NCBI GenBank assembly: GCA_024734555.1
Contig: JANPWX010000031.1
Location: 240,672-304,671, forward strand
Length of the DNA: 64,000 nucleotides
Reading direction: 5' to 3'
Origin: Trochalopteron elliotii
Taxonomy: Eukaryota > Chordata > Aves > Passeriformes > Leiothrichidae
Shown piece after piece: positions 11,472 to 24,689 of the stretch. Below the pieces are notes generated by a model. It searched no databases, was not told the DNA's origin, and worked only from the letters and a program-made list of their open reading frames with translations. The position numbers and the translations under genes were made by a program. How positions within the stretch are numbered: the stretch's first letter is position 1; each line of letters starts with the position of its first letter.

Positions 11472-13058
11472 CTATTCGAACAGTCTCCGAAGAAAGGACT
11501 TCTTCGCTGATGTTGATAACTTCATGGTTTTCTTTTTGCGCAATGGTTTCATGGGTGGCTTTTTCAGGCCCGTCACCTTTTGGGGAGTTTGTAGCCCTTT
11601 ATTAAGGTCAATGTGCTTGTTGCAGAAATACTTGACATTTGCTTCTGAGAGACGTAGAAGTATGGTCTCTGAGAGATCCATGCACTGTGCGTGGACCCAG
11701 TGGCCAGCCCCACTGGAACACAGGATCATTGCGGGCTTGTTGAGTTCTGTCGAATAGAAAGGGACCCAGGTGTTAATGTCAATATTGCAACTGGCACAGC
11801 AGGTGATCCAGTAGCCTGTTTCTGATTCATCCTCTTCATCATCTTCATTGTAAGTATCAGCATCGTCAACATCAAAGCTATTGGCTTCAGCACTAAAACA
11901 AAACTCCTCCGAATCTTCAAATGGAGCAGAGTCTCCAGGGTCTTCACTTGATGTCTGACTGCAATTTTGTGTTACCAGTTCTTCTTCCTTGTCCTCTTCT
12001 GCTCCTTTGCATCTCAAAATGTAGAAGTAGTTTGCATCTGGGATTATTTGTTTGTTGGCCCCTGGAATGCCCAGCAAAACAGACCCTTTACCCATATCAC
12101 AGCCAAACCACATTCTGCAGTGTTTAATATCTGGTGTCCACTCTGGGCTCACACTTTCAACAATCTCTATCTTACTATCTTCCACAACTATGGTGTTACA
12201 TGCCAGCCGTTTCTGGTTGTCTGAGTGGTAGCCACCAACAAGGACAAATTCAGTGTCACTGATCTGGGTCACTATAGCACTTGACACTGATATCCCTCCC
12301 GGCAGGATGGTACAGGTCACAGCCGGGCTGCCCAGGGGCAGATCAATTTTAAGCTTGTACAAGTTGGGGGACCTGGTGTTATTTTGAAGTGAATGGCCTC
12401 CCAAGATGTAGATTGTATCATCTCTGGCAATTGACACGTGGAAAGAAAGTCCATCTTGAAGCTCTGGAAGTATGTATGACGTACAGCATCCAAACTCAAA
12501 ATCAATGAGAAACACAGATGGCAAACAGTCGACTACGCTGTTCCATTTTTCAGTGGTTCTTTGTGCAAGAGGAGTATACGTCCTCCCTCCAAACAGAACA
12601 CTCATGCTTTTTCCCCGGCTATGAACTACATTAATTGTATGCCCATATCTACCTTCAGGGACATCTCCACCCAGGTCTTTCTCAATGCACTGGAATGTTA
12701 TTTTCTTGCTAGTTTTGCTTACCAGACTCATAAAGTAAATCTTATCAGAAAGTTCATTGTTAGGCGTTTTACCACCATGGATGATATACTGGTATTCATC
12801 AGCCCTTGAATCGTTTCTAAGTGTGCAAAGAGCAGGGTAGCGGAGAGGGGGAAGGTAACACGAGTCTTTAGAGAAGGAAGCAGGTTTCATTTTGAGCTCA
12901 TTCTGCTTTATATCGAGGAGGAAAACACCAGTGGGGCAGGATCTCTTTGGCCATCCTTTCTGACCAAAAAAGAAAACATGTTCATCAAAATTCAGGAGAG
13001 AGAAGCCCGGTTGAAGCAAGGATGAATTACTGATGGTGGATATCATCTGCAGCGACAT
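11472..13058 (-). CDS. RAG2: RAG2, V(D)J recombination-activating protein 2
   Basis: RAG2 is the non-catalytic partner of RAG1 in the nuclear recombinase; it stabilises DNA binding and ties cutting to active chromatin. The frame is intact. From ATG 13058, where the protein begins MSLQM as in other vertebrates, it is 528 residues long. Residues 1 to about 350 form the six-bladed kelch-like propeller, with motifs such as [12 protein letters not shown] and LFGGR. An acidic hinge rich in Asp and Glu follows. Next comes a PHD finger with Cys/His zinc ligands and W454, matching the tryptophan that binds H3K4me3. A basic tail ends in FLRRLFE. T491 followed by Pro matches the mammalian CDK site that triggers RAG2 destruction outside G1. 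An upstream in-frame ATG at 13079 could add seven residues. The gene converges on RAG1 and diverges from IFTAP. Confidence 0.98.
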   Translation of the reverse strand: MSLQMISTISNSSLLQPGFSLLNFDEHVFFFGQKGWPKRSCPTGVFLLDIKQNELKMKPASFSKDSCYLPPLRYPALCTLRNDSRADEYQYIIHGGKTPNNELSDKIYFMSLVSKTSKKITFQCIEKDLGGDVPEGRYGHTINVVHSRGKSMSVLFGGRTYTPLAQRTTEKWNSVVDCLPSVFLIDFEFGCCTSYILPELQDGLSFHVSIARDDTIYILGGHSLQNNTRSPNLYKLKIDLPLGSPAVTCTILPGGISVSSAIVTQISDTEFVLVGGYHSDNQKRLACNTIVVEDSKIEIVESVSPEWTPDIKHCRMWFGCDMGKGSVLLGIPGANKQIIPDANYFYILRCKGAEEDKEEELVTQNCSQTSSEDPGDSAPFEDSEEFCFSAEANSFDVDDADTYNEDDEEDESETGYWITCCASCNIDINTWVPFYSTELNKPAMILCSSGAGHWVHAQCMDLSETILLRLSEANVKYFCNKHIDLNKGLQTPQKVTGLKKPPMKPLRKKKTMKLSTSAKKSFLRRLFE

Positions 13059-13086
13059 TTTGTCTGTTGACTGGGCCATACCGTGG
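13059..13086 (-). other. RAG2: RAG2 coding-exon leader with splice acceptor and alternative in-frame ATG
   Basis: On the minus strand a T-rich tract ending TTTTTTTTCCTCAG gives a strong acceptor, so the exon begins at 13086. Only seven bases later an ATG (13079-13077) opens in frame with RAG2 and would add MAQSTDK. It has G at -3 and G at +4. The family start at 13058 has A at -3 and T at +4. Either could be used. Confidence 0.65.
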
Positions 13087-13261
13087 CTGAGGAAAAAAAA
13101 CCAAACAAAATAAACACATCAAACGTGCATTAGATCCTATCACAAATATTTAACAGATCGTGAATAAATCCTGTGGAAGCCCTAAATCCTATGCGCTGCA
13201 GTTCACTCTCTGAAACCCACTAAGACACGCTTTCCTACAACTCAAGACATGAATCATGCTT

Positions 13262-14200
13262 GAAGCGTGCACCAACTGCCGCGGCATGTAGGGGATTTTG
13301 TGCACACCACGGGCAACAGCACATGGAGCCCGCCCACGGTGTGGCCGAGGCCTGCGCTGGGGCGGCTTCCCGGGGCGGGCGCGGCCGCTCCCACGGGCTG
13401 CTGGGGCCGGTAGTCCTCGCTGGGTGCCCGACCCGNNNNNNNNNNNNNNNNNNNNNNNNNNNNNNNNNNNNNNNNNNNNNNNNNNNNNNNNNNNNNNNNN
13501 NNNNNNNNNNNNNNNNNNNNNNNNNNNNNNNNNNNNNNNNNNNNNNNNNNNNNNNNNNNNNNNNNNNNNNNNNNNNNNNNNNNNNNNNNNNNNNNNNNNN
13601 NNNNNNNNNNNNNNNNNNNNNNNNNNNNNNNNNNNNNNNNNNNNNNNNNNNNNNNNNNNNNNNNNNNNNNNNNNNNNNNNNNNNNNNNNNNNNNNNNNNN
13701 NNNNNNNNNNNNNNNNNNNNNNNNNNNNNNNNNNNNNNNNNNNNNNNNNNNNNNNNNNNNNNNNNNNNNNNNNNNNNNNNNNNNNNNNNNNNNNNNNNNN
13801 NNNNNNNNNNNNNNNNNNNNNNNNNNNNNNCCCGACTGCCGCAGGCCTGGGGACCCGAGTGCAGGAGCCTCGTCCGGCGGGGCTCGGGCTCGCCCGAGGC
13901 GGCTGGAGACCCCCGCCCATCCCGGTCCCGGCCGGGAACCCGCCCCAGGGCCCCGCAGTGGGCTGGAGGACGGGCGTGCACGGAAACTTGCGATTGCACG
14001 TTTTGTTTACGAGGAAAACGTCAGGATTTGTTGACTGCGTTTAGAAGCAGGAGGTGCCCGCTGTGCCTGCAGCCTTGCAGGGCTGGCGGGAGCGGCACCG
14101 CCTGCGGGTGCCGGCGTGAATCTCCCTTTTGTGCTGAACAGCCCAGTCGGGATCTCGGGCTTGCGAGTCCCGCTGCCGAGGGGCTTCAGGGTGCTCGAAT
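13262..14200. promoter_or_regulatory. CpG island, likely IFTAP promoter and first exon, beside RAG2
   Basis: This is the only strongly GC- and CpG-rich region in the window, with runs such as GGGGCGGG and GCGGCCGC on both sides of an assembly gap. It lies between the divergent RAG2 and IFTAP genes. In mammals the IFTAP (NWC) promoter sits just upstream of the RAG2 coding exon, so I infer that the non-coding first exon of IFTAP starts here. RAG2's own untranslated exon may be here or further right. I could not place either first exon. Confidence 0.6.
13436..13830. other. Assembly gap of 395 N
   Basis: A run of N interrupts the CpG island. Long frames that cross it are artefacts. The missing bases probably hold the island core and perhaps the IFTAP transcription start. 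Confidence 1.
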
Positions 14201-17200
14201 CCTTTGTCTTTCATCTCTGCGCTTTCAGGAGTAGGTTTCAAGGGGTATCTTTTACTCTTATAAACCTGTTTCTTTGAAGACTGAAAGGAGTTTATGTAAT
14301 CAACCTGGATATTGACTATGAAAGAGCTTTGGAGAGCACAGACACCAAGGAGGGAAATCACTGGCTGATTGATTGGCAGTGTCCTTTGTGACAGCAGACT
14401 TGTGCCCTTTAGTAAATGTCCAAGTTCTCTGGCCCAGCCTTTGCGAAATCCCCAGAATTTAAAGATGTGAACTAAATATTAAAAAAAAACCAAACCACTG
14501 AATTCTACATTTTAAAATGTAACTACATTTTTTTCCTTAAATCTTTAGGAGTCATATTTTCCTTGTTGCTGTTTTTCATTTTGCTGTGACAACAAAAACC
14601 AAGACATATAGGTTTTCTTTTTTAAGGAAGGATTTGGTATCCTCTAGTTATGTGACATAAAAACCTGGGGGGATCTGAACAACGTCGTGTAGAGGAAGAG
14701 TCGCTGTAAAAACATGGGAACTGATGACACTGACTACATCAATTACCTCGTTGTACCATATTGCTGCACTGCCTTGTCTGCAAACTGTTAAGGGAACTGC
14801 TGTGCTAATACAGGGATCTGCCATGGAATGTTTTTCAAAGGTGAGATGTTTTCAGGCCAGAGCACCCAGTCTGGGTAGGCATAGCCAGTACTGAGTCTGT
14901 TTGAAAAACAGTCCGTGGAACGGCTGTCTGATGTTGTGGAATCATCCAAAGATCATAGTTGAGTTCTGTTCACTGTATAGCCTGATGCCTCTGCCCTGAA
15001 AGTGTTAGTTTTTTCTACATTTAGATTTCTTTTTAGATGTACTGCACTGTGGGTGAAGTTCGGTTATAAGTTAATTAAATTAGTGAACCCTTTTCTGGGC
15101 ATGTCGGTATACACAGCAGGTTTTGTCCTTATTATGCATGAAGAAAGACTTAGGAAGTTATTTACCTTCAGGTGATGTGCTAAACGGGAATCTGCTGCTT
15201 GTTTCTTACAAGCATTCAAAAAAGGCATCATCAGAGGAGCTTGCACTAAGTTAGGTTTACTTGATTAGATGTCATTTGTCTCTTTTTTCATATTGTCTGG
15301 TTATTTAGCTTCTTTGGTTTTACAGGATTTTTAGAAAAGTAAAATGAAGATACTGAAGATGCCATTAGAAAATTTCTGTTCTATATGAGAAAATTAGAAT
15401 TCTTTATCTTGTACCACTCCTGTTCTGCATTTGACTGGTTTATATTTAAAGTCTAACAAGGCTATTAAAAGTGGCAAACAATTTAATTTACATATTCATC
15501 CACATCTTATATTTTTATATATACTTAAAGAATCTCCAAATAGGGCAATTATTAGTGTCCACAGTGTCACAAACTATTTCCCAAATATTGAGCAGTGCTC
15601 AATTCTGAAGTTTACTATCTGAAGAGTCTGCAGATAGAGAGTGGAGAAAAGATCAGAGAAAATTATTTGATTCGTAGACACAGAGAACATACTGGTTAAG
15701 AACACTTAAAACACACTCCCTTGTCATCTTGTAATATTTCTTGGACTTTACATAGTTACATAAGTTCAGTACATAATGGAGGGATTATTTGTCTGAGATT
15801 TTACAGACAGAAGTAGCTCCTTAGGCACTGGCTGGAATTGCTTTGGCTTTCCGTGTATTTTCATGCTAATTACAATGTGTCAATACAGTGTGGTTGCTCT
15901 TCGGCTATGCTGACCTCCAACTCTAACCTTCCAATACCACTGATTCCTTTGGGCCATGGCTCATCTAACCCTGTATAGCTTCGGGGAACCCAAAAGATCT
16001 AACCTTATAACCAAAGAGTTTAAAGTGCTGCTTTTTTTGTGGCTTTATGCTCAAAACTGGAGTTGGATTAGCATTACAGCTAGTGCAGAGGGAAACAGAC
16101 AAATGCCTTTGTTGTGGTCCAACATGAGATGTTGGGGAAGAGACATTACAAGGAGTAAAGAGGAATAAGAAGAGAAGCGGGGAGCTACATAAACAATTAC
16201 CAGTTATGATGACTTGAGTCATGCTTCATCATATTTGGTGTTTTTATAAAAGGTTAAGCTGTAAGGATTATACAAATAAATGAGAATCTCAGCATTATTT
16301 TATAAGCTCCCTATTTTAGAAGCAGTAGAGACCTGAGCTAGAAGCTAAGCTAACAGAAAGAAGAAAACTAATATTCTCCCCGTGCTTATTTTAAAATCAC
16401 ACAGTATTTTGAGCAGGTTTTTCAGGTAAGAGTTGTTTATATAGCAAGAAGAGATTAAAGAATTCAGATTTAGATCGATGCATTAGGAGATACATTTATA
16501 GAAGGATAAAATGAAGAGAGAAGGTGTTTTTTAGAAGCACTAGATAATGTAATTTGAAATGTGCTTACTATGGAAATAGATGGACAATTTTGGGTGGTGT
16601 ACCATTTCAGAAACCCTATTAGATGTTCACAGAGAAGTACAGGATGAACAGCTTTCAGAGACAGGGGGTAGCACTGAGTGCCCTAAACAGCAAGTGACAT
16701 TTCATATGCCTTTAGATAGTCTTCCTTGTCTTGTAGCTTCTCCTATGGAAGCAAGTCTCCCATTGTTTTGTGTCCTAGATCCTAGTAAATCTAGGGTTTA
16801 TGAAATGTCACTAGATGACAGTGTTTAGGCACTGAATCACTCCCAAACTGTGTTTATTACTTTCTGTCCTCTTTGACCCTATGCAGAAGTGGTTTGTTCA
16901 CCTATGTGCTTTGCCTGTTACCCAATTAGGCAACAAAAACGTTCTAATCAGGAGAACAATGACTAATCAGTGCTGCTGTTTAGTGTGACATCGCATATTT
17001 TTCAACATTGAAAGTACTATTTGTAATAATTTCACAGTAATTTGAATGCTTCAAAATAATGATGAATGACTTGATCTTATGAACTGTAGCAAACACAAAG
17101 AACCTTTTTTCATTTATACAGAAATAAGATATTTGAGCTGTACTGATTGGACACTGAGAGAATGGAATGCAGGATAACATGGAGTCCTAACTGGTAAACA

Positions 17201-20200
17201 CCCATTGCTGACCATTAATTAGTTTGCAGTTATTTTGGTGTGAACACAGATATCTATTATAGAATTAAATTGATTTTACAGTATTGTGAGCTTTTTTCCT
17301 TTGACAGATTTGTTTTTTCATTTCCAAAACAGAAAAGCATATCCCTGAAAAGCAAGTGCTGTTCCCAAATTCTCCACAATCAAAATCATATCCAGGCACA
17401 CAGAGAAGTTTCAAGTCCTCCATAAAGAAGCTTAAGGAAGGAAATTTTGATATAGTTTTTCTCAAAACATTTGCTAAGTGTATCAACCAAGTTTGCTTTG
17501 GGCAAAACAGTAATTTAGACGTACCTGGCTGATAGCAGTTTTTGGTGTCCTCCGTAATCTTTCTGTGTAATTGGGATTCAAATGTGAGCAATGTGAGGAA
17601 TCTTCTGTGACAGCACAGGGGGCTCGTGGCATGGAGAGACAGCCTGATGGAGGGGAATCTATCTGCTTAATTTGCAGATGTGCTCCTGAGAACTCGATCT
17701 ACTGTGGCTAACTGACTGTGACTGGTTTATTTTCCTTTCCTCTCTTGTCTTCAGATGGCACAACAAGAAACCCACCGGCCTCCAGAAGCTTTAACTCTTT
17801 GGTGTGGAACACGCTCAGAGTGACAGCAGGTGCCTCTCAGGTTGTAAATATCTGCAGCATATGCTTCTTCGTGGTTGAATTTTTTTATGCTGTTAAACCT
17901 GTCAACCTTGTGATCATCTTCAGAATTTTTCAGTGCTATTTTAAAATGTAATTTAAAATAAATTTCGAGTTAAATAATAATTTCAATGGGTAGTACAAGA
18001 AAACAACTCTTGCTGATTGGCATGCTACTTTCTCCAGAAATGCTGTGCTGCAAGCGGGCAATGACATTGAAACAGAGCAAAGGAAATTACAAATGTATGC
18101 AGTTCACTGAGTGAGGGCTGACTAAAAAGTCCAGCTCAAAGTCCACTGAAGTAATTAAAGATGTCTTTTTTTCTCCTTCAGTGGCCTTCTGATCAGACCT
18201 TGAAAGACTAATAAAACTTTGCACCCTTCTGTGGCATTTTTCATCAGTTTCACAGTGCTTTCCTCCAACAATAAATAATGAGACGCTGGGAAGTCCACTG
18301 GGAACATATCCTTTCAACAGCTAGCAGTGATGGGGCACAAAGGATAAGCCACTTGCATAACACAGCACAAAAAATAAACAGAAAAACCTGGAAAACAATT
18401 TACTCTTCATAGCTCCCTGCTTTTGTTTTCCTGGCCCTGCTTCACCCACTCCTGAGTTACAACATCTGCTGCACAGTATTTTAGAAATATCTCAACTCCC
18501 ATTTGAAACTGCTGTGAGAATAGAAATAGAAGGAACTTGAAATGGAATTTGATTAGTACAGCAAAGCAAACACAACAAATGTTTGCGAAAATTGTCTTGA
18601 GACATTGAGTAACTAATGCAGATAGGATGTGGTGATGTTTCTCATCTGAAATACAGCAGTGCTAAGGCACTGTGCCCTGTGGCATCCATATGGGCCTTTT
18701 CTACTGAAACAAAGATAAAAGGAAACTGTAGTGCAGAGTTGAATGCTGAAAAACTTCCCCCAAATTTAAGGGCATTCAGATCATATTTATTTGTATTTTC
18801 AATAGGGCCTAGATAATACTTGACAGCTTCTTGTCAAAGTGCTTGATGTATTCTGAACCTTGTTTGGGTCTGTGGTTAAAGATCTACTGGCAAAAAAACC
18901 CTCCAAACAAATATTTAAGTGAAAAATCCAGCCCCCCCAGCAGTGTCACTTTAATATTTTACATTCGTTTCAGACTCTTTCTACCAGTTGACATGCCTTA
19001 TCTTTAGAAATTCTTTTTCTAATTACTCTGGTTGAGAAGATGGAGAAATTAAAGTTTTTTGGCAGCAGCATGTCATTTTTGGATGAGGACATGGTCTGTC
19101 CAAGCTGGTCTCTAACTGTCAATGACAAAGAGCTTTGGAGAAGTTGCAGCAAATAGCTTCAGAATAATTTGTCTACATGGTAGGGAAATTATGTTCAAAA
19201 CTATCCTGGTCATAGCAAGATGATCTTGGGTTTCCATCCCGAATTTAACTGGCAGAGAACTCATGTGAAAAGGAATAAATAGACTTTTCCTTCACAATTT
19301 CTATTTTAATAACATTGACAGAGGTAGTATGTTTTCAGCAGATTGCTCGCTGTTATGGAAATGCTTTATTTCACTTGATTTTCTTCTTTTACAATTAATT
19401 TCGTAGAGTAATATATTGTCTGCATCTTCTTCATGCGAAATCATTCCAAATTGCATTGAGACATTTCCAGGCTTTTCGGCATATTTTTTGCTAGTAAAAC
19501 ACAGTCATCTCTGAGCTGAAATGTAGCTGGCTTCCTGCGGGTTGCAGTAATGCACTCCAGCTCAGCAGGGAAAGGAAAGACTGCCTTACTCATTTGTGTA
19601 GGTTTTGCCAGGCAGAATGCAAATATGCTGGATACTTAGCCAAGACCCACAGGCTGAAACCTGTAAAAAAGGGCACAGGGAGTCCAGCATCCTACAATCT
19701 TCAATTTTCTGTCTCATCTAAAACTGACAGTAAACAGTATTTAACTTGTGAGGGAGAGGGCTTTATTTGGAGGGCTTATCTAAAATACCTGATTGAATCC
19801 AGCTGTGCTTTGACTGTCAGATCCTGGACAATTGCATTCCAGGGGGCAGCGACTGCTGCAGTTTGGACAAAATGTTACCCTTGCTGTGGGGCCTCCAGGT
19901 TGTCTTTAAAGGGAGCAATACTCTTGAAGCCGTTGGAAGTTCATTAAAAAAAATTCTCAGGTACAGGACTGGCATAATAGCACTGAAATCCAGCAGGATC
20001 AATATGCTTGCTTGCAATTAAAGCCCTTGGATATATCCTTTAAAAGCTTATATGAGCTGGGCATGAGAGGCACATGTTTTTGTCTATCTAAAGGTCAGCT
20101 CTCAGGCTCAGTAATGCACTCAGGCAAGCAGATGCAGCTCTCATCCACAGGAACTGCTGATACATTAAGTATGTGCCCTTAAGGCCTCCTGCTGAAGGCA

Positions 20201-23200
20201 ATGGCAATCATCCAGTTGATTTTAACAGGATTAGCTGTCATAGATCACATTGAATTTCGAGATGTTGGAAGGAACCTCATCTGAAAGTTTTTGTCCTTTG
20301 TAGCTTCTAGTTTTTTCCTCCAACTGGGTTGACCTGCACCTGCTTGTGGCCAGAACTTGGTGCCTTTGTGTTTGCTCCTGGAGCTCTGCCTCCCCACAGG
20401 TGGTGGTAGCAGGGAGGAGGAGGGAGAAAAAAGTAGGGCAGGACAATAAAGGAGGGAGGATTTTCTTCTACAACTGTAGATTTGCAGAAGTCTAGATAAG
20501 AAGTTTTCCGCCTTCAGGAAAATGGGTAACTGCTTGACTCAAAATGTTTTATGTCATTCTTGAGCAGGAATTCCCAGAAACACACCTTTCACCTGGCCTA
20601 CTTTTAGAGCACCATCCTGGGATGTTTGTTAGGGCAGCAACCACAGTCCATAGCTAAGAACAAGCATTTGTTAAGGACAGGCTTGAGTTCCAGCTTTGCC
20701 TGCCTCTTTGCACTGTGGGGGCTGATGATCTGCACTGCAGGCTCCAGCTTGGTGTGGTGGGTGTAGGAGTGCCCTGCTGACATCTGCTTTTGCAGTGTGG
20801 AGGAGGCACAGCTTTCTGGGCCATTTGTGAGGGTGTTTCTGATGAGGCTGTGCTTTCATGTTTGCATAAGCAACTATGACAGGCTGCCAAAAGGGCAATC
20901 CTGCATTCTTCCCTTGCTTGCACTGCACATTCCCCCTGTCCCCCTGTAGAGACATCCACAATTGTACAGCTGAAAGGCAGATCAGAAAATACATCTTTAA
21001 AACAGAATATATGCATTTGCTCTCTTTACTCTCAGGTTTTCTGTTGATATCTTATTTTGTCTGCCCAACAGATGGACTGGAGTGGTAAACGAGGTGGTGA
21101 AGAGGAAGTGAAGGTGGTGGTGGCCTTTTTGGGAGCAGCCAGAACCTAGATAGACTTAAATTGATTCTGAGTGCACTTGTCTGCTAAAATCTCATTCTTT
21201 TTGCAAAGCTGCTACCTCATTCTTCCTTGCTGTAACAATATTGTTGAAGGTGTAATTACTGTGATAGCTCTGTGGGAAAAAGATGGGGCATTGTCCAGTG
21301 GTAACATAGTATAAGATTTAAAAATAGTGTGTTTATGTTCAATCTGATTTTTGCAGACATAAATTATAAAATCTTGACAACAGGTGTACCTAGTGGATAT
21401 TTTCCATGAACCTGTGGGTGAACTATAAAAAAACCCCATTCGTTCATCAGTCTTTTTTTAAAATTGAGAATGACTTCTAGCAGAGCAAATCTATAGTGCG
21501 AAAACCTGACTTGAACCTATGCCAGAAATTCTAGTGAAGTTTTTTTCCCCCTGAAAAATTAAATTACTTAAGATTTTATTGAGTTTGTGGAGGCAATTAG
21601 CTTACTGCTTTTTCCTTTAAAAAAATTCATAATCTTGATGTTTCTTTGATTGCCTCTGTTGTATATTAAAGAAATATAAAGCATTTAAAAATGCAACATA
21701 AACCAGGAAATTTATATCCCGCCACATTTTGTGTTGTTTAATAGGATTAATCACTGTATAATTGAAATCATGCTAATACTCACTTGACCTGCCTCTGTGA
21801 TTCCATGCAGAGATTTCTGATTTGTCTTAAACTGCTTGGAAGAAGACTGTGTTTTGAGAAATAAAATTGATTTTGCACAATCTGCTGATGATCAGCAAGG
21901 CTTAATGAATGATTGCCTCAAGAAACCTCATTAAAGTAATTTGGATGGATGAGCAGGAGTGAAATGCAAAAAGAAGAAAGCATAGTTGCTGCCTGAATGC
22001 ATCACGTATTGATATTTGACTCTAAAAGTATCCAAAGCCAGCACAAGGAAAGGATCAGATACCCTTGCTTTGCTTTCCTTTACACTTACAAGTTACTTTG
22101 ATTCCTTTGGGGAAAAAAGAAGAAAAGTTTTTGGTTTTAGTAGTATCTATTCTTTAACAGAACAAGGCAGTAATTTCATTCCTGGAAGTGTCATTGTATC
22201 AACTTTATAAATTGTGGAGGATTCCAATTCATTACTGTGTATTTTTTTCATTTTTTCAGGATAGTTTGAAGAAGTCGTTGTCTGGAGGCTGTGAATTGGG
22301 TGATTGCTGAAGCCTTTTACTTAGGTAGAACCTGCTGGTTAGCTCCTTAGCAAAGGTGAGAGTCTTCTGGTCATCCTGGTTTCAGCTGTTCACCTCACAA
22401 AACTTTTCTGTGACTGACATAGTGTGGTGATCATTTAAGAGAGACTCTAGAATAAAGTAGGTGGGAAGCTGGAGAAAATAAAGTGAAAAGAAAACGAAAA
22501 ATACGAAAACCTTGATGTGTTGAGATAAATTTTTGAACACCCTTCCTTTACCATCCATCCTAACCACATGTTCAATTTCAGGGATAGTAGATATTCCCCA
22601 CATATCATCCTCTGCACTTGCTTTTATTTAGGGTCAGGCTGCAACACCAGACAGTTCTTGAAAATGATTGAAAACAGGGAACAGGTAGTTCTGGCTGCCA
22701 GTCTCTCCTCTCTGTTGTCTGAGAGAGTGGCTGGTTTTCTGACAGAACCTAGGCTTTTGTTAGGACCTAGCTGGTTTTTCCTCTCCATGAGGAGATTATT
22801 CTGTAGACCTCAGTAACAGCTATGCATGGGAATATCTGAAGTGAAATTTCCCAAAATCTGTAGGAAGCAGAAGCTGCACAGCAGAATAAGAATTGAGATA
22901 CATGATTTTGGTATCACCTGGTCTGGGTGCTGAATCTCAGGCTGGTGGTCTGATGGCTGTGGAGTATGGCTTTCACAGACAAAGCTGTCATGCAGCTGGT
23001 TAAGCATGTGACTATGCCCCCAAATTGCATATTAATTTTCTAGTTTCCTAGAGCATTTTAGAATGAAATAATCTAAGATTTGCTGTCAGCCCTCCACTAA
23101 CCTGTTTTTAAGTCATTTAAATTCTTGGTGACTCATTTTTTTAATCTGCTATTGGGAATAATATTTGTTTGCTCTTCCTTTTGGGAATGTTTTTAAGTTC

Positions 23201-24689
23201 ATTTCATTAGTGTTTGTAAGGGAGTTGGACATCCTAGACACCAGACTCCAAAGAAAAACAAAAAGTTATTAACTTTTTCTAGATTAGATATATATATATA
23301 TTCTTTTACAGTAGTCTTACAAATCACAGCACTATTTCAAGTCATGATTTTAATAACTTAACCATAATGAGGAATAGAAGGCATTGCTTACCTCTCAAAG
23401 CCCTGTAATATACATGGACAACTGTGAGAGTCTGGTGAGTTATATTCTGCTTGGTCAGTCAACAGAGAGATTAATAATGGTTGGATTTTTGTAAAACATT
23501 AGAAAACTTAAACTTTAGGTCATATGGGTGTGCGTGTATTTTGATATCTTCAGAACATTAGTCTTCCTTGGAAGCAGGCAATGCAACAAAATTAGAGTTT
23601 TATGTTAGAAGTCATGCTTTATTTTCTTTCAGGTCTCTAAACAATTCTTCAATCTTATTTAACTTCAGTACCAGCTTGGCAGCCTTTCCTTAGTATCGTT
23701 GAAGTTTTGCTGGAAAATTAAGCTTTCAGTCCCAAAATCCACTTCTTAGTGTTGTGGTAAATCAAGAGAGGAAACAGAGGAACACAGGCAAATCAAGCAC
23801 TTAGTGTATAGTGCGTTCTTGCATCTTGATCAGGTTTGTGTGTGCAAACTGATTCTATTAGTGTGGACCTATGTGCATAAAATATAAGTAATATGAGTAA
23901 GTGTTTAGCATCATGCAGCTGTTAACATGCATTTACACGGATTTTATGAGTTAGGGGCAAGGTTAACTTCAGCAAGCTTCACTGAGGGCTGTTCAGAACC
24001 ACTACTGCCCGTAGGGTCTGGTTAAGTGATGAAGGTGGGCTGTAAAGATGTTGCTGTGTGACTGGAGAGTGGAGCTTCCTTCCTTCAGCTCTCAGCATTT
24101 GTTCCCTTCTCAAGGGTGGTTTTCACATTCCTATGTGGCTGTCCAGGTCCAGCATGCTCTCCCTGTCCTGTGTGCTGCCTCAGCTTACACACACACACAT
24201 GCACACACATGTGTCATTGTGATTTAACGTCTGGTCCAAAATCTGAGTTTGTGCCTTTGATGGTACATTGAGCTGTGCACCTGGAGATGATGGATTTAAT
24301 CCAAAATTTGAATGTACAGGTGTGTCCTGGTTGTTAGATACAACATTCTGATGAGGGGTGTCACTGTTTCTGCAAAGAGGGCAGGGGTTGAAAGACTGAA
24401 CAACTTAAGGGAATTAGCAACACCAAGAGAAGCTGGCACTTCTGTGGCCCATATTACCCAGGTCATAAATTTCAAGCATAAATGATCACAATTTTTCCCT
24501 TCGTACTTAAGTTTCTATGTCCATGTGAATTTTGGGAGAAGTGTTAAGTTCCACTGATGAGATTAGAGCTTCACAATAGAGAAGAAAAATTATGCTTTCT
24601 AGTGCCCATCTATATGAACTAGGGATTTTTCTATTGATTTTTTTTCTGCCGGCAGGTATATATAAATAGATCTTTTCTTTCTATTGCAG
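14201..24689 (+). other. IFTAP: Presumed IFTAP intron 1 and RAG2 upstream DNA
   Basis: No coding region is recognisable in this 10.5 kb. Small open frames here have no family features. Stretches near 16.9-17.0, 19.3-20.25 and 21.7-22.0 kb look like candidate conserved noncoding DNA. A short CA/CATG-type simple repeat lies near 24.19-24.21 kb. Confidence 0.5.
24188..24215. repeat. Short AC-type microsatellite
   Basis: An interrupted run of AC dinucleotides containing ATG steps, about 28 bases long. Confidence 0.8.

Noticed and set aside
13189..14234. Long open frames on both strands across the CpG island
   Set aside because: They run through 395 N and GC-rich DNA without stops by composition; no protein family is visible.
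15550..15600. RSS-like heptamer CACAGTG near 15.56 kb, and others near 54.57 and 56.31 kb
   Set aside because: None has a convincing ACAAAAACC-type nonamer at 12 or 23 bases; heptamers occur by chance at this rate.
19594..19947. 117-codon open frame in IFTAP intron 1
   Set aside because: No domain, no homologue I recognise and no splice or promoter support.
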